From: UBA6624 sp964343345 [NCBI: uncultured bacterium]
GTDB lineage: Bacteria > UBP7 > UBA6624
Direction: 5' to 3'
DNA: 11,814 nt
Assembly: GCA_964343345.1 (NCBI GenBank)
Contig: CAYFJE010000028.1
Span: 1-11,814, forward strand
Positions within the stretch are counted from its first letter, which is position 1. Each line of letters begins with the position of its first letter. Positions 1 through 7,006 of this stretch are shown here, in pieces. The translations under genes were made by a program, and so were the position numbers. The notes under the pieces are model-generated. The model was not told the origin of the DNA, searched no databases, and saw nothing but the letters and a program-made list of their open reading frames with translations.

Positions 1-730
1 TGTTAACATACATTTTGATGAAACGATCATTCTTGTCTTCACTCAAACCTCTTCCGAAATCCCTGGCATAATCATTCGTTTCCTGTCGATTTCTCTCACC
101 CCAAACTATGCTGTCCAAAAGTATTTTGGCCATTTTCTTTGCTGTTTCAGAATCAACATCTTTGCTGATTGCATTCGTTCCCAAAGGCAATGGCAAACCC
201 CCACTCTCTTCATGCCATAACTCTCCGTAATCAATAATCTTCTTGAAACCCTCTTCCTGATAGGTTATCTGACCTTCATGTATCAAAAGCCCTGCATCTA
301 CATCTTTATTTTTTACAGCTGCCATAATTTCATCAAATGGAACAAACTCCTCAACAAAATTTGATGCAAATATCCTCATTATCAGAGTTGCAGTTGTGTG
401 AGGCCCCGGCAATGCAACTTTAACTCCCTTTAAATCAGGAAATGAGACATCTGAATCTTTATTTGCTATAAGGACAGGGCCATAGCCCAAACCCATTGAA
501 GCTCCTGGATCCAAAACAGCATAACTTTTATACACTTTTGAAAGAAGATGCCAGGATATCGCTGTCATTTCTAAATCTCCATTCAAAGCCCTATTGTTCA
601 GACTTTCGATATCCTCGACATACTCTTCAATCTTCAAGCCTTGGTTGTCTATCTTGTTGTTAAGCATTGCATAAAACATGAAAGCGTCATCTGGGTCTGG
701 AGAATGGCCGATACGAATGATGTTAGACAT
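1..730 (-). CDS. mqnD: 1,4-dihydroxy-6-naphthoate synthase (MqnD), C-terminus beyond window
   Basis: MqnD cleaves cyclic dehypoxanthinylfutalosine to 1,4-dihydroxy-6-naphthoate in the futalosine route to menaquinone. Reading leftward from ATG 730-728 gives 243 open codons with no stop. The N-terminus carries the family signature HSPDPDDAFMFYA (residues 9-21), then a periplasmic-binding-protein-like fold with LPGPHTTA and a GLLIHEGQITY segment containing the conserved His. The last visible residues, FIKMYVN, match the region near the family's C-terminus, so probably only about 30-40 residues are missing. The start is fixed by the conserved N-terminus. A TAGGAT hexamer lies 8 bases upstream, with TTCACA 17 bases beyond it, so the mRNA may be leaderless; AGGA inside that hexamer could also act as a ribosome site. 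It is divergent from the exported protein gene at 763. Identity is secure from motifs; no other mqn gene is visible here. Confidence 0.93.
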   Translation of the reverse strand, partial: MSNIIRIGHSPDPDDAFMFYAMLNNKIDNQGLKIEEYVEDIESLNNRALNGDLEMTAISWHLLSKVYKSYAVLDPGASMGLGYGPVLIANKDSDVSFPDLKGVKVALPGPHTTATLIMRIFASNFVEEFVPFDEIMAAVKNKDVDAGLLIHEGQITYQEEGFKKIIDYGELWHEESGGLPLPLGTNAISKDVDSETAKKMAKILLDSIVWGERNRQETNDYARDFGRGLSEDKNDRFIKMYVN

Positions 731-738
731 TAAAGTCA

Positions 739-767
739 ATCCTACTCTTTACAATCTGTATTGTGAA
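739..767 (-). promoter_or_regulatory. Putative mqnD promoter
   Basis: Read on the minus strand, TTCACA (767-762) is followed by a 17-base spacer and TAGGAT (744-739), a good sigma70-like arrangement (5/6 match at -35). The start codon follows 8 bases after the -10, so transcription would begin at or next to the ATG. The -35 contains the complement of the GTG start of the divergent gene. Inferred only from sequence; AGGA within the -10 could instead be a Shine-Dalgarno site. Confidence 0.45.
750..755 (+). promoter_or_regulatory. Putative -10 box, leaderless start of exported protein
   Basis: TACAAT lies 7 bases before the GTG start at 763, and no Shine-Dalgarno sequence is visible between them. 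This spacing would place the transcript's 5' end at the start codon. The best -35 candidate, TAGACA at 724-729 (5/6), has a 20-base spacer, longer than ideal, and lies inside the mqnD start. It would therefore compete with the mqnD promoter for polymerase. Confidence 0.45.
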
Positions 768-1452
768 AAAACACCTCATTTGTCTTTTTCTGCTCTTGAC
801 AGGATTCATACCAGCGGGGGAATATGGTCCAGGAGGGATAATACTTCCAGATATAAGTGACTCAGAAGGACTTTTAGGAAGTCTTTCTGTAGATGGCTCA
901 AAGCCAGATGGAACAGTGAAGTTAAACTTGAATTGGAACGAGGATCCCTTGACATGGAATTGGTTTTGGGCAAAAGATTGGAAAAATGACACATACGAAA
1001 AATATGGTTTCAGTTTCAGATATGTTCCATTTGAAAAAAAATCCAGCATAAAAACAGCATTCTTTGTAACTCCTTACTATTGGGAGACAACTGCTGAAGG
1101 GAATGCATCTTCTCAATTTGGAATGAACCTACAGTACTTAATTGAAACTGAGGGAAAAACAACAATATCCTTTGGGACAGCATACGGCCATGACACAAGT
1201 GCAGGCTCTGACAATACAGAAATGGAACCAATATTCTCGATTGGAAAAAAGGTTGGAACAGCATTTTTTAGAGCTGAATTCAGGGGGGGAGGAGAAAAAT
1301 CTCTAGCTCAAAAAACAGCATGGTCTATTGAGAAAGATTTTGGGAAAATGAATACATGGATCTCATACCTTACAACAAAGGAAATAGACGAAACGATAGA
1401 GAATGAAATCTCAGTAGGAATAAGCATGGGTTTGCCTTGGCCTCTCAGATAA
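763..1452 (+). CDS. Exported hypothetical protein, possible small outer-membrane beta-barrel
   Basis: I do not recognise a family. The 229-residue product starts with a clear signal peptide: MKK, a hydrophobic core at residues 5-16, and a likely cleavage after Ala18. It has no lipobox Cys. The mature part is rich in Gly, Trp, Tyr, Phe and Thr in alternating patterns (for example TAFFVTPYYWET and TAFFRAEFRGGG). That suggests amphipathic beta strands of an outer-membrane barrel or a porin-like channel; there is no transmembrane helix after the signal. It ends SMGLPWPLR rather than with the usual terminal Phe. GTG at 763 was chosen because it begins the signal peptide and the frame has a stop at 724-726. 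The stop is immediately followed by the mutY TTG, so it heads that operon. It resembles the exported protein at 7007-7726 in size, layout and SMG-x(0-2)-W ending, but real homology is not shown. Confidence 0.75.
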   Translation: MKKHLICLFLLLTGFIPAGEYGPGGIILPDISDSEGLLGSLSVDGSKPDGTVKLNLNWNEDPLTWNWFWAKDWKNDTYEKYGFSFRYVPFEKKSSIKTAFFVTPYYWETTAEGNASSQFGMNLQYLIETEGKTTISFGTAYGHDTSAGSDNTEMEPIFSIGKKVGTAFFRAEFRGGGEKSLAQKTAWSIEKDFGKMNTWISYLTTKEIDETIENEISVGISMGLPWPLR

Positions 1453-2505
1453 TTGGAAAAAAAAATCAAAAAACTATTATCTGATTGGTACAAAAAACAA
1501 TCAAGAAACTTGCCATTTCGAGGTTCAGAAAATCCTTGGGAAATACTTGTTTCGGAAATAATGCTTCAACAAACAACAATGGAAACTGTCTTGAAGAGAT
1601 ACGGAATTTTTATTGAACAATTTCCAAATGCAGAGTCTTTAGCAAAAACCAGTGAACAAGAAGCTTTAAAAGCATGGGAAGGACTCGGCTACTATAGAAG
1701 AATAAAAAATCTTCGGAAAACAGCCCTGATATGCTGTGAGAAATTTCAAAAAAAACTTCCAAAAAAATATTCGGAATTATTAGAGTTGCCTGGGATAGGA
1801 AAATATACAGCAGCAGCTATTTCATCAATTTGCTATAAAGAAAAAAAACCTGCAATAGATGGAAATGTAATTAGAGTCATTTCTAGATTATTTGCCATTG
1901 AAGAAAATACTGATAAAAGTTCTGGATTAAAAAAAATAGATCGCCTTGCTTTAAAACTTCTTGATGAAAAAAATCCAGGAGACCACAATCAAGCGATGAT
2001 GGATTTAGGAGCAATGGTATGCACCCCAAAAAATCCAAAATGTCTTTCATGTCCTGTTTCTAAAAAATGTAAAGGTTTTTATTCTGGAGATGCTACAAGA
2101 TATCCAATAAAAAACAAAAAAACAAAAGTCCCTGAAGTTGATGTAGCGATTGCTTCAATAATCGAAGAAGGAAAAATACTTCTTGTACAAAGACCCAAAA
2201 ACACAATGCTTGAGGGGTTATGGGAGTTGCCTGGAGGGAAGGTTGAAAATGATGAGACAATTGAAGAAGCCTGTCTTAGAGAGCTTGTGGAAGAGACCGG
2301 AACAACCATAAAGATTCGAAAAAAAATTGGGATAATAAAACATGCATACACTCATTTGAAAGTGAAACTACATATATTTTCAGCAAAAATAGAAAAACAA
2401 ACTGAAAAAGGAAACAGGAAACAAGTTTGGGCAGATGTTCAAAACGTAAATAAACTACCAATCCCAACAGGAACAAAAAAAGCCCTCTCTATAATTAGGA
2501 AGTAA
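1453..2505 (+). CDS. mutY: A/G-specific adenine glycosylase MutY with intact Nudix domain
   Basis: MutY removes adenine mispaired with 8-oxoguanine. The 350-residue protein has the helix-hairpin-helix glycosylase domain (about 1-210) with catalytic Glu35 in SEIMLQQT, the hairpin LPGIGKYTAA (112-121), Asp136 in DGNV, and the 4Fe-4S ligands Cys190, Cys197, Cys200 and Cys206 in C-x6-C-x2-C-x5-C spacing. The C-terminal domain (about 228-350) carries a complete Nudix box G-x5-E-x7-RE-x2-EE-x-G at 262-283, and YTH at 299-301 in place of the FSH 8-oxoG-sensing loop. In the well-studied E. coli MutY the corresponding box is degenerate, so this domain may also hydrolyse a nucleotide such as 8-oxo-dGTP; that is inference. 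The start is TTG at 1453, directly after the TAA of the upstream gene, with no ribosome site, so translation is probably coupled. Codons 2-4 form a run of nine A. The TAA overlaps the next ATG by one base. Confidence 0.95.
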   Translation: MEKKIKKLLSDWYKKQSRNLPFRGSENPWEILVSEIMLQQTTMETVLKRYGIFIEQFPNAESLAKTSEQEALKAWEGLGYYRRIKNLRKTALICCEKFQKKLPKKYSELLELPGIGKYTAAAISSICYKEKKPAIDGNVIRVISRLFAIEENTDKSSGLKKIDRLALKLLDEKNPGDHNQAMMDLGAMVCTPKNPKCLSCPVSKKCKGFYSGDATRYPIKNKKTKVPEVDVAIASIIEEGKILLVQRPKNTMLEGLWELPGGKVENDETIEEACLRELVEETGTTIKIRKKIGIIKHAYTHLKVKLHIFSAKIEKQTEKGNRKQVWADVQNVNKLPIPTGTKKALSIIRK

Positions 2506-3536
2506 TGATTTTTGCATATTTGATGGCAGGAGGATCTGGCTCAAGGCTTTGGCCGCTTTCAGAAACAACACCCAAACCACTGCTTAAACTCTTGCCTTCG
2601 GGAAAAACAATTCTTGAAGAAACAATCTCAAGGGTGAAAGGGTTAAATGATCGAACCAAAATAATCTTGGGCATCAATGAAAAACACAAAACTCTTTTTG
2701 AAGATTTCTTGAAAGAAAAAGGAATTCAAGACATTGATTTTTTGACAGAACCTTACTCCAGAGATACTGCTGCTGCAATGATATATCTCTCCTTCTGTAT
2801 TCAAAATGGAGAATTTGGAGGAACTGGTAACGATATCATCCTAGCGACACCATGTGATCAAGTTCTAAAAAACAATTCTGCTTTTTGGAAATCAGTTGAA
2901 TCTTCAATTCCTTCAGCAAAAAAAGGCTACCTTAATACAATCGGTATAAAACCGACTGAACCCACTACCCAATACGGCTACATAAAGTATTCTGAGAAAA
3001 TATCAAATGATGTTTTTAAAGTTGCATCATTTTTCGAAAAACCAAATAAAGAAAATGCAGAAAAATACATAAATAATGGATACTACTGGAATAGCGGAAC
3101 GTTTATTTTTACCGCAGAAAAAATGATTGGAAAAGCAAAAAAATTATCCCCAGAAGTTTTTGGAATCGTGAAAGAGGTTTTTGAAAAATCTCAAAAAAAG
3201 ACTGAACCAAACAAATTATTTGAAAAAATTCCAAAAATCAGTTTTGATTATGCTATTGCCGAAAAAGACAAAGAGGTGGCTATGACAAAGTGCAATACTG
3301 AATGGAGAGATTTAGGAAATTGGAAAGAGATCATTGATTTTTTTCATGAAAAAGGAGAAATTAAAAAATTGAAATTCGAAGAACATATAGCAAAAAATAA
3401 TGCAGCAATATCTGAAAAAAAAGTTGTTTTTCTGGGGACAAAGAATCTTATAGTCATCGATGGGCCTAATGGAATTCTTGTTGCAGACAAAAATTCAGCT
3501 ACTGAGCTAAAAAAATATATCAAAGATACTAAATGA
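2505..3536 (+). CDS. manC: Mannose-1-phosphate guanylyltransferase (single domain)
   Basis: This cytoplasmic enzyme makes GDP-mannose from mannose-1-phosphate and GTP, for polysaccharide or glycan synthesis. The 343 residues show the nucleotidyltransferase signature GGSGSRLWPLS (9-19) with TTPKP just after, EPYSRDTAAA (82-91), TPCDQVL (115-121) at the metal-binding Asp position, QYGYI (156-160), FEKP (177-180), YYWNSGTFIF (193-202), SFDYAIAEK (246-254) and WRDLGNW (267-273). Near the C-terminus is a short segment, NLIVIDGPNGILVA. It lacks the phosphomannose isomerase domain of the roughly 480-residue bifunctional ManC/AlgA forms. CDQ replaces the more common (A/S)DH, a mild deviation. The ATG at 2505 shares its A with the mutY stop, and AGGA at 2497-2500 sits 4 bases upstream, inside the last mutY codons. 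A different hexose-1-phosphate guanylyl- or thymidylyltransferase specificity cannot be excluded by eye. Confidence 0.9.
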   Translation: MIFAYLMAGGSGSRLWPLSETTPKPLLKLLPSGKTILEETISRVKGLNDRTKIILGINEKHKTLFEDFLKEKGIQDIDFLTEPYSRDTAAAMIYLSFCIQNGEFGGTGNDIILATPCDQVLKNNSAFWKSVESSIPSAKKGYLNTIGIKPTEPTTQYGYIKYSEKISNDVFKVASFFEKPNKENAEKYINNGYYWNSGTFIFTAEKMIGKAKKLSPEVFGIVKEVFEKSQKKTEPNKLFEKIPKISFDYAIAEKDKEVAMTKCNTEWRDLGNWKEIIDFFHEKGEIKKLKFEEHIAKNNAAISEKKVVFLGTKNLIVIDGPNGILVADKNSATELKKYIKDTK

Positions 3537-3548
3537 GATTTTAAGTTA

Positions 3549-3554
3549 TACAAT
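3549..3554 (+). promoter_or_regulatory. Possible internal -10 box before the epimerase gene
   Basis: TACAAT (part of TTATACAAT) lies 15 bases before the ATG at 3570, in the only sizeable gap of the plus-strand run. It would start a transcript near 3561. No matching -35 was found at normal spacing, so support is weak. It uses the same hexamer as the sites before 763 and 7893. Confidence 0.3.
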
Positions 3555-3571
3555 TTCCCCTTATAGGAAAT
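3553..3571 (+). repeat. Inverted repeat covering ribosome site and start codon
   Basis: ATTTCC (3553-3558) and GGAAAT (3566-3571) are perfect complements separated by 7 bases (CCTTATA). In an mRNA reading through from manC this 6-bp hairpin would hide the AGGA and the first two bases of the epimerase ATG. A transcript started near 3561 would lack the left arm. The stem is short and AT-rich, so it could be chance. Confidence 0.3.
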
Positions 3572-4499
3572 GACTAATTGGCTAATTATTGGCGGTACTG
3601 GAAGAATTGGCAGGCACCTTGTAAAAAGGCTTGTCATGCGTGGAGACAATGTTATTGTTTCTTCAAGAACTGTTCCAGTGCATGAATCTCGCTGGATACA
3701 AGGCATTGAATTTGTGCACAGTAGTGATCAGGATGCTGGAAAACCATTCTTGAATGCTTGGGAAAAATCAGATACCGTAATCAATTTAATTGGAGAAGAC
3801 GTTGCTCAAAAATGGTCACCTGAAACAAAAAAGAATATTCTGGACAGCAGAGTTAACTCAACCGGGATGATTTCTTTTCTTTATGATTCACTAAAGAAAA
3901 ACCCAAAAACATGGATTAATGCAAGTGCTGTTGGTTATTATGGATCTGATGGAGAAGTAGCTGATGAGAAAACTGAAAATGGAGATAGTTGGCTAGCTGA
4001 TGTTTGTAAATTATGGGAAGACGAAATAAAAGCAGACGGCGACATAAGGAAAATCACTTTGCGAATTGGCCCTGTTTTACAAAAAGAATCTGGACCATTC
4101 CCGAAAATCAACCTACCTTATAAACTTGGATTTGGAGCATGGCTTGGGTCAGGAAAACAATTTTTTCCTTGGATACACATTGATGATGTTGTTGATTCAA
4201 TTATCTTCCTTGAAAAAAATTCTGAATCATCCGGGACTTTCAACCTAGTAGCTCCCGAATCGACGACACAAAAAGAATTTTGTATCGCATTGAATGAAGC
4301 TTACGGAAGGCCAAGATGGCAAATGCAGCCACAAATAGCATCACTTGCTGCGGGCATTGCACTAAAAACTATACTCGGTGAAATGTCATGTCTTCTTCTT
4401 GAAGGTAGGGAAATCTCCTCTCAAAAGATTTTAGATATTGGATATAAGTTTAAATATCCAACAGCTTTAAGAGCCTGCAAAGCCCTCTTGGCAAAATAA
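3570..4499 (+). CDS. TIGR01777-family NAD(P)-binding epimerase/oxidoreductase (YfcH-like)
   Basis: This is an atypical short-chain dehydrogenase/extended NDR protein of the YfcH/TIGR01777 group, whose substrate is generally unknown. The 309 residues show a Rossmann nucleotide site, GGTGRIGRHL (8-17), then NLIGE (72-76), the SAVGYYG segment with the usual Tyr (119-125), PWIHIDDVV (200-208), and a C-terminal DUF1731-like tail (about 250-300) including LLLEGREISSQK. Length matches the family. The ATG at 3570 is the only start that keeps the GGTGxxG site at its normal distance from the N-terminus. AGGA lies just one base before it, closer than a normal Shine-Dalgarno. It follows manC by 33 bp and precedes the YchF-like gene by 6 bp, so it is probably cotranscribed with the latter. 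Physical linkage to manC does not show a role in sugar-nucleotide metabolism. Confidence 0.9.
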   Translation: MTNWLIIGGTGRIGRHLVKRLVMRGDNVIVSSRTVPVHESRWIQGIEFVHSSDQDAGKPFLNAWEKSDTVINLIGEDVAQKWSPETKKNILDSRVNSTGMISFLYDSLKKNPKTWINASAVGYYGSDGEVADEKTENGDSWLADVCKLWEDEIKADGDIRKITLRIGPVLQKESGPFPKINLPYKLGFGAWLGSGKQFFPWIHIDDVVDSIIFLEKNSESSGTFNLVAPESTTQKEFCIALNEAYGRPRWQMQPQIASLAAGIALKTILGEMSCLLLEGREISSQKILDIGYKFKYPTALRACKALLAK

Positions 4500-4505
4500 G
4501 TTTCA

Positions 4506-5549
4506 ATGCTCAAAATTGGAATCATAGGAGTGCCTCAATGTGGCAAAACAACACTTTACAAAACGTTAAAACAAGACAACCCTGACACTTTCGGAAAAAA
4601 CGGTGAAAGCATAACGATAACATCGATAGAAGATTCAAAGCTTCAAGAACTTGCACAAATCTACAACCCAAAAAAAATCACAAAAACAAAAATAGAGATT
4701 TCCGATAGTCCTTCTTCAGGATCTTCAACAATAAATACAAGAGAAGCCACCAGGTTAAGAAATTTAAATGGATTAATTTGTGTAATCCCTGCTTTTGAAA
4801 ATGAAGATATTTCATATGAAAAATTGGCAATAAACATCAATTCTTCAATAGAAGAAATCTGCTTACAAGATCTCCCAATAGTTGAATCATCAATTGAAAA
4901 AATCTCTAAAGAAATAAAAAAAGGAACGAACCCAAGAGCAAAAGAACTTGATGTTCTAGAAAAAATAAATTCAGAATTGAATTTATCAAAACTCCCTGAA
5001 ATAAAAAATGATGAAAAACTAATCGTCAAAGGCTATCAATTCATTTCTTTGAAACCGATATATTTTGTAATAAACATTTCTGAAAAAAACATAAACTCGC
5101 CAAAATTTGCAGAACTGAATTTAAAACTTAAAGAAAGATGGCCTGAGGCAACCATCGATCATGCATGTCTCGAATTAGAAAAAGACCTTCAAGAATTAGA
5201 TGATGATGAAAAAGAAATTTTTTTAGAAGAATATGATCTAAAAAACCCAATCTTCAATATTCTTTTAAAACAAATATTCCTTATCAATGGACGACATTTT
5301 TTTTATACAGCAGGACCAACTGAAGTTAGATCCTGGGATATCCCAATTAACTCAACAATACAAGAAGCTGCTGGGGCAATTCATAAAGATTTGGCAAAAA
5401 ACTTTATAAAAGGTGATGTTTGGCCATCCGATAAAGTAATAGAACTAAAAGGAGAATCGAATGCAAAAAAAGGAGGATTTTGGACTCTTCAAGGAAAAGA
5501 TTACATTGTCAGAAACGGTGACTTGATACTCGTGAGGCATTCAGGCTAA
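4506..5549 (+). CDS. Divergent YchF/OLA1-like P-loop ATPase with C-terminal TGS domain
   Basis: The 347-residue product has the order of YchF, an Obg-related P-loop NTPase that normally binds ribosomes and prefers ATP. It shows the Walker A GVPQCGKT (8-15), an LQELAQIYNPKK segment like that preceding YchF strand 3, and a helical region (about 115-180 and 200-260). The G4-position motif is NISE (190-193), matching the NxxE of YchF rather than the NKxD of GTPases. A TGS domain follows (about 265-346) with TAGPTEVRSW, AAGAIHKD and GKDYIVRNGD. Against canonical YchF, the switch II motif DIAG is replaced by DSPSSG (67-72), and the region is otherwise poorly conserved. I therefore read it as a paralogue rather than the orthologue, probably nucleotide-binding but possibly weak in hydrolysis. 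No Shine-Dalgarno site is visible and translation is probably coupled. Its TAA overlaps the convergent adenosyltransferase stop. Confidence 0.85.
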   Translation: MLKIGIIGVPQCGKTTLYKTLKQDNPDTFGKNGESITITSIEDSKLQELAQIYNPKKITKTKIEISDSPSSGSSTINTREATRLRNLNGLICVIPAFENEDISYEKLAININSSIEEICLQDLPIVESSIEKISKEIKKGTNPRAKELDVLEKINSELNLSKLPEIKNDEKLIVKGYQFISLKPIYFVINISEKNINSPKFAELNLKLKERWPEATIDHACLELEKDLQELDDDEKEIFLEEYDLKNPIFNILLKQIFLINGRHFFYTAGPTEVRSWDIPINSTIQEAAGAIHKDLAKNFIKGDVWPSDKVIELKGESNAKKGGFWTLQGKDYIVRNGDLILVRHSG

Positions 5550-6085
5550 TCACTCATATCCCAAGTGGATTGATCTTCTCCTCCGTTTTTTCTAGCAAGA
5601 ATGAAAAGATAATCAGAAAGTCTGTTTAAATATTTTCCTATAACAGGATTCGGATTTTCTTTTTCTGCAAGTTCCCAAAAAGATCTTTCGGCCCTTCTAA
5701 CGATGCAACGAGACAGATGCAATGCTGCTGCTGGAGGCATCCCTCCCGGAAGAATGAAGTTTTTGAGCGGTTTTAAATCTTCACTTTCTTTATCAATGTT
5801 TTTCTCCAAAATCCTCAACCTTTTTTCTGAAAAAATAAATTTTTTATTTTCAGATTCTGGAAAACACAAGTCACCGCCTATATCAAAAAGATCATTTTGT
5901 ATAGTTTCTAGATATTCTTTTGGAAAAGCTCCAAGACTTAACGAAAGACCTATAGCTGAATTTGCTTCATCTACTTCCCCATATGCCTTTACTCTTTCAT
6001 TATGTTTTTTAACCCTTTTTCCATCACCTAAACCAGTATCTCCGCTATCTCCTGTTTTTGTCACAATTTTAGAAATTCTCGCCAT
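5546..6085 (-). CDS. pduO: PduO-type cob(I)alamin adenosyltransferase
   Basis: The enzyme transfers the adenosyl group of ATP to cob(I)alamin, making coenzyme B12 in the cytoplasm. The 179-residue helical protein has all family marks: TKTGDSGDT (9-17, ATP site), YGEVDEANS (35-43), FILPGG (110-115), HLSRCIVRRAER (123-134) and NRLSDYLF (154-161). It is a complete single-domain form of usual length. The ATG at 6085-6083 has the clearest Shine-Dalgarno site in the window, GGGAGGT, 7 bases upstream; those bases also encode the last residues and stop of proline dehydrogenase, so the two are cotranscribed. The final TAG shares bases with the stop of the convergent YchF-like gene. No B12-dependent enzyme or corrinoid synthesis gene is in the window, so the reason for the pairing is not visible. 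Confidence 0.94.
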   Translation of the reverse strand: MARISKIVTKTGDSGDTGLGDGKRVKKHNERVKAYGEVDEANSAIGLSLSLGAFPKEYLETIQNDLFDIGGDLCFPESENKKFIFSEKRLRILEKNIDKESEDLKPLKNFILPGGMPPAAALHLSRCIVRRAERSFWELAEKENPNPVIGKYLNRLSDYLFILARKNGGEDQSTWDMSD

Positions 6086-6090
6086 TTTTT

Positions 6091-7002
6091 CTACCTCCCA
6101 AAAATAGCCCTCAAAAAGAAAAAGAGGTTTGCTGGCCTCTCAGCCAGCCTTCTCATAAAGTAAGGATACCAACTTTCTCCAAATGGGACATACACCCTTA
6201 ATCTCCATCCTTTCTTTAAAATTTTATTCTGTAAAGGCGTATTCACACCATAAAGCATTTGAAATTCAAACTTCTCCTTTGGTATATTTCTTTCATTGAC
6301 AATATCCAGTATATTACGAGTTATGCAAGGGTCATGTGTGGCAAATTCAGGATAACCTCCTGAATCAATACCTTCTGTCAGGAAGAACTTGGCCAAAGAC
6401 ATGTAAGATTCATCAATTTCTTTTTTTGATTCAAAAGCAACTTGTGGAGATTCGTTATAAGCACCTTTACAGATTCTTGCCCTCAATCCATCTTTAAAAA
6501 GTTGATGGAGGTCATTACGAGTTCTTCTTAGATAAGCCTGAAGGCAGATTCCCAAATTCAGATCTTTTTTTACTTGCTTGAAAACGGAAATAGTATCATC
6601 AACAGTTCTACTATCTTCCATATCTATAGTTATTTTGACATTATTTTTTAAACCTTGTTTATAAACATTTTTTAAATTCTTTTCAAATAAACTTTTGCTA
6701 ATAGATAATCCCAATTGTGTTGGCTTCAAACCAACCCACAAATCATCTTCGTTTTTACAATCCTGAATCATGGAAGATATCTCTTTCAAAGCTTTTTCAG
6801 TTTTTGCTTGGTCCCCACTTTCTCCCAACAAATCGAGAATTGAATCAGCACCAATTTTTTTCAAATCTCGGGCTGCTGAAATGCCATCCTTAACAGTATC
6901 TCCAGCTATAAATCTTTTTATAACTTTTTTGGTTGGCGAAAAAGATCTAAAAAAATTTTCTGAAGATTGAGATTCTGACAAGTAAATTAAAAAATTTCTC
7001 AA
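6091..7002 (-). CDS. Proline dehydrogenase (single-domain PRODH)
   Basis: This FAD enzyme oxidises proline to pyrroline-5-carboxylate, passing electrons to the quinone pool. It is the monofunctional type without the P5C dehydrogenase domain of long PutA. From the TTG start it has 303 residues, with GLKPTQLGL (91-99), the TIDMEDS strand (125-131), GICLQAYLRRT (151-161), RICKGAYNE (176-184), ATHDP (221-225), EFQMLYGV (246-253), and the substrate-binding signature Y-x2-RR-x2-E near the end (YFMRRLAE, 281-288). The start was chosen as TTG at 7002-7000. It has GGGGAGA 8 bases upstream, follows the upstream stop, and gives an N-terminus (MRNFLIYLSES) that resembles family members. An in-frame ATG at 7035 would add 11 residues and overlap the previous gene by 29 bp without a good ribosome site. 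No P5C dehydrogenase is visible nearby. Confidence 0.9.
   Translation of the reverse strand: MRNFLIYLSESQSSENFFRSFSPTKKVIKRFIAGDTVKDGISAARDLKKIGADSILDLLGESGDQAKTEKALKEISSMIQDCKNEDDLWVGLKPTQLGLSISKSLFEKNLKNVYKQGLKNNVKITIDMEDSRTVDDTISVFKQVKKDLNLGICLQAYLRRTRNDLHQLFKDGLRARICKGAYNESPQVAFESKKEIDESYMSLAKFFLTEGIDSGGYPEFATHDPCITRNILDIVNERNIPKEKFEFQMLYGVNTPLQNKILKKGWRLRVYVPFGESWYPYFMRRLAERPANLFFFLRAIFGR
6093..6099 (-). promoter_or_regulatory. Strong Shine-Dalgarno site for the adenosyltransferase
   Basis: GGGAGGT on the minus strand ends 7 bases before the ATG at 6085. It overlaps the last sense codons (Gly-Arg) and the first base of the stop of proline dehydrogenase. It shows that this organism uses Shine-Dalgarno initiation at internal operon genes. 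Confidence 0.75.
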
Positions 7003-7006
7003 AAAA

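Noticed and set aside
3344-3706. 120-residue minus-strand open frame
   Set aside because: It lies antisense across the ends of manC and the epimerase gene, both with strong family motifs. It looks like a shadow frame.
5703-6107. 134-residue plus-strand open frame
   Set aside because: It is antisense to the clearly real cobalamin adenosyltransferase gene, with no ribosome site or recognisable motif.
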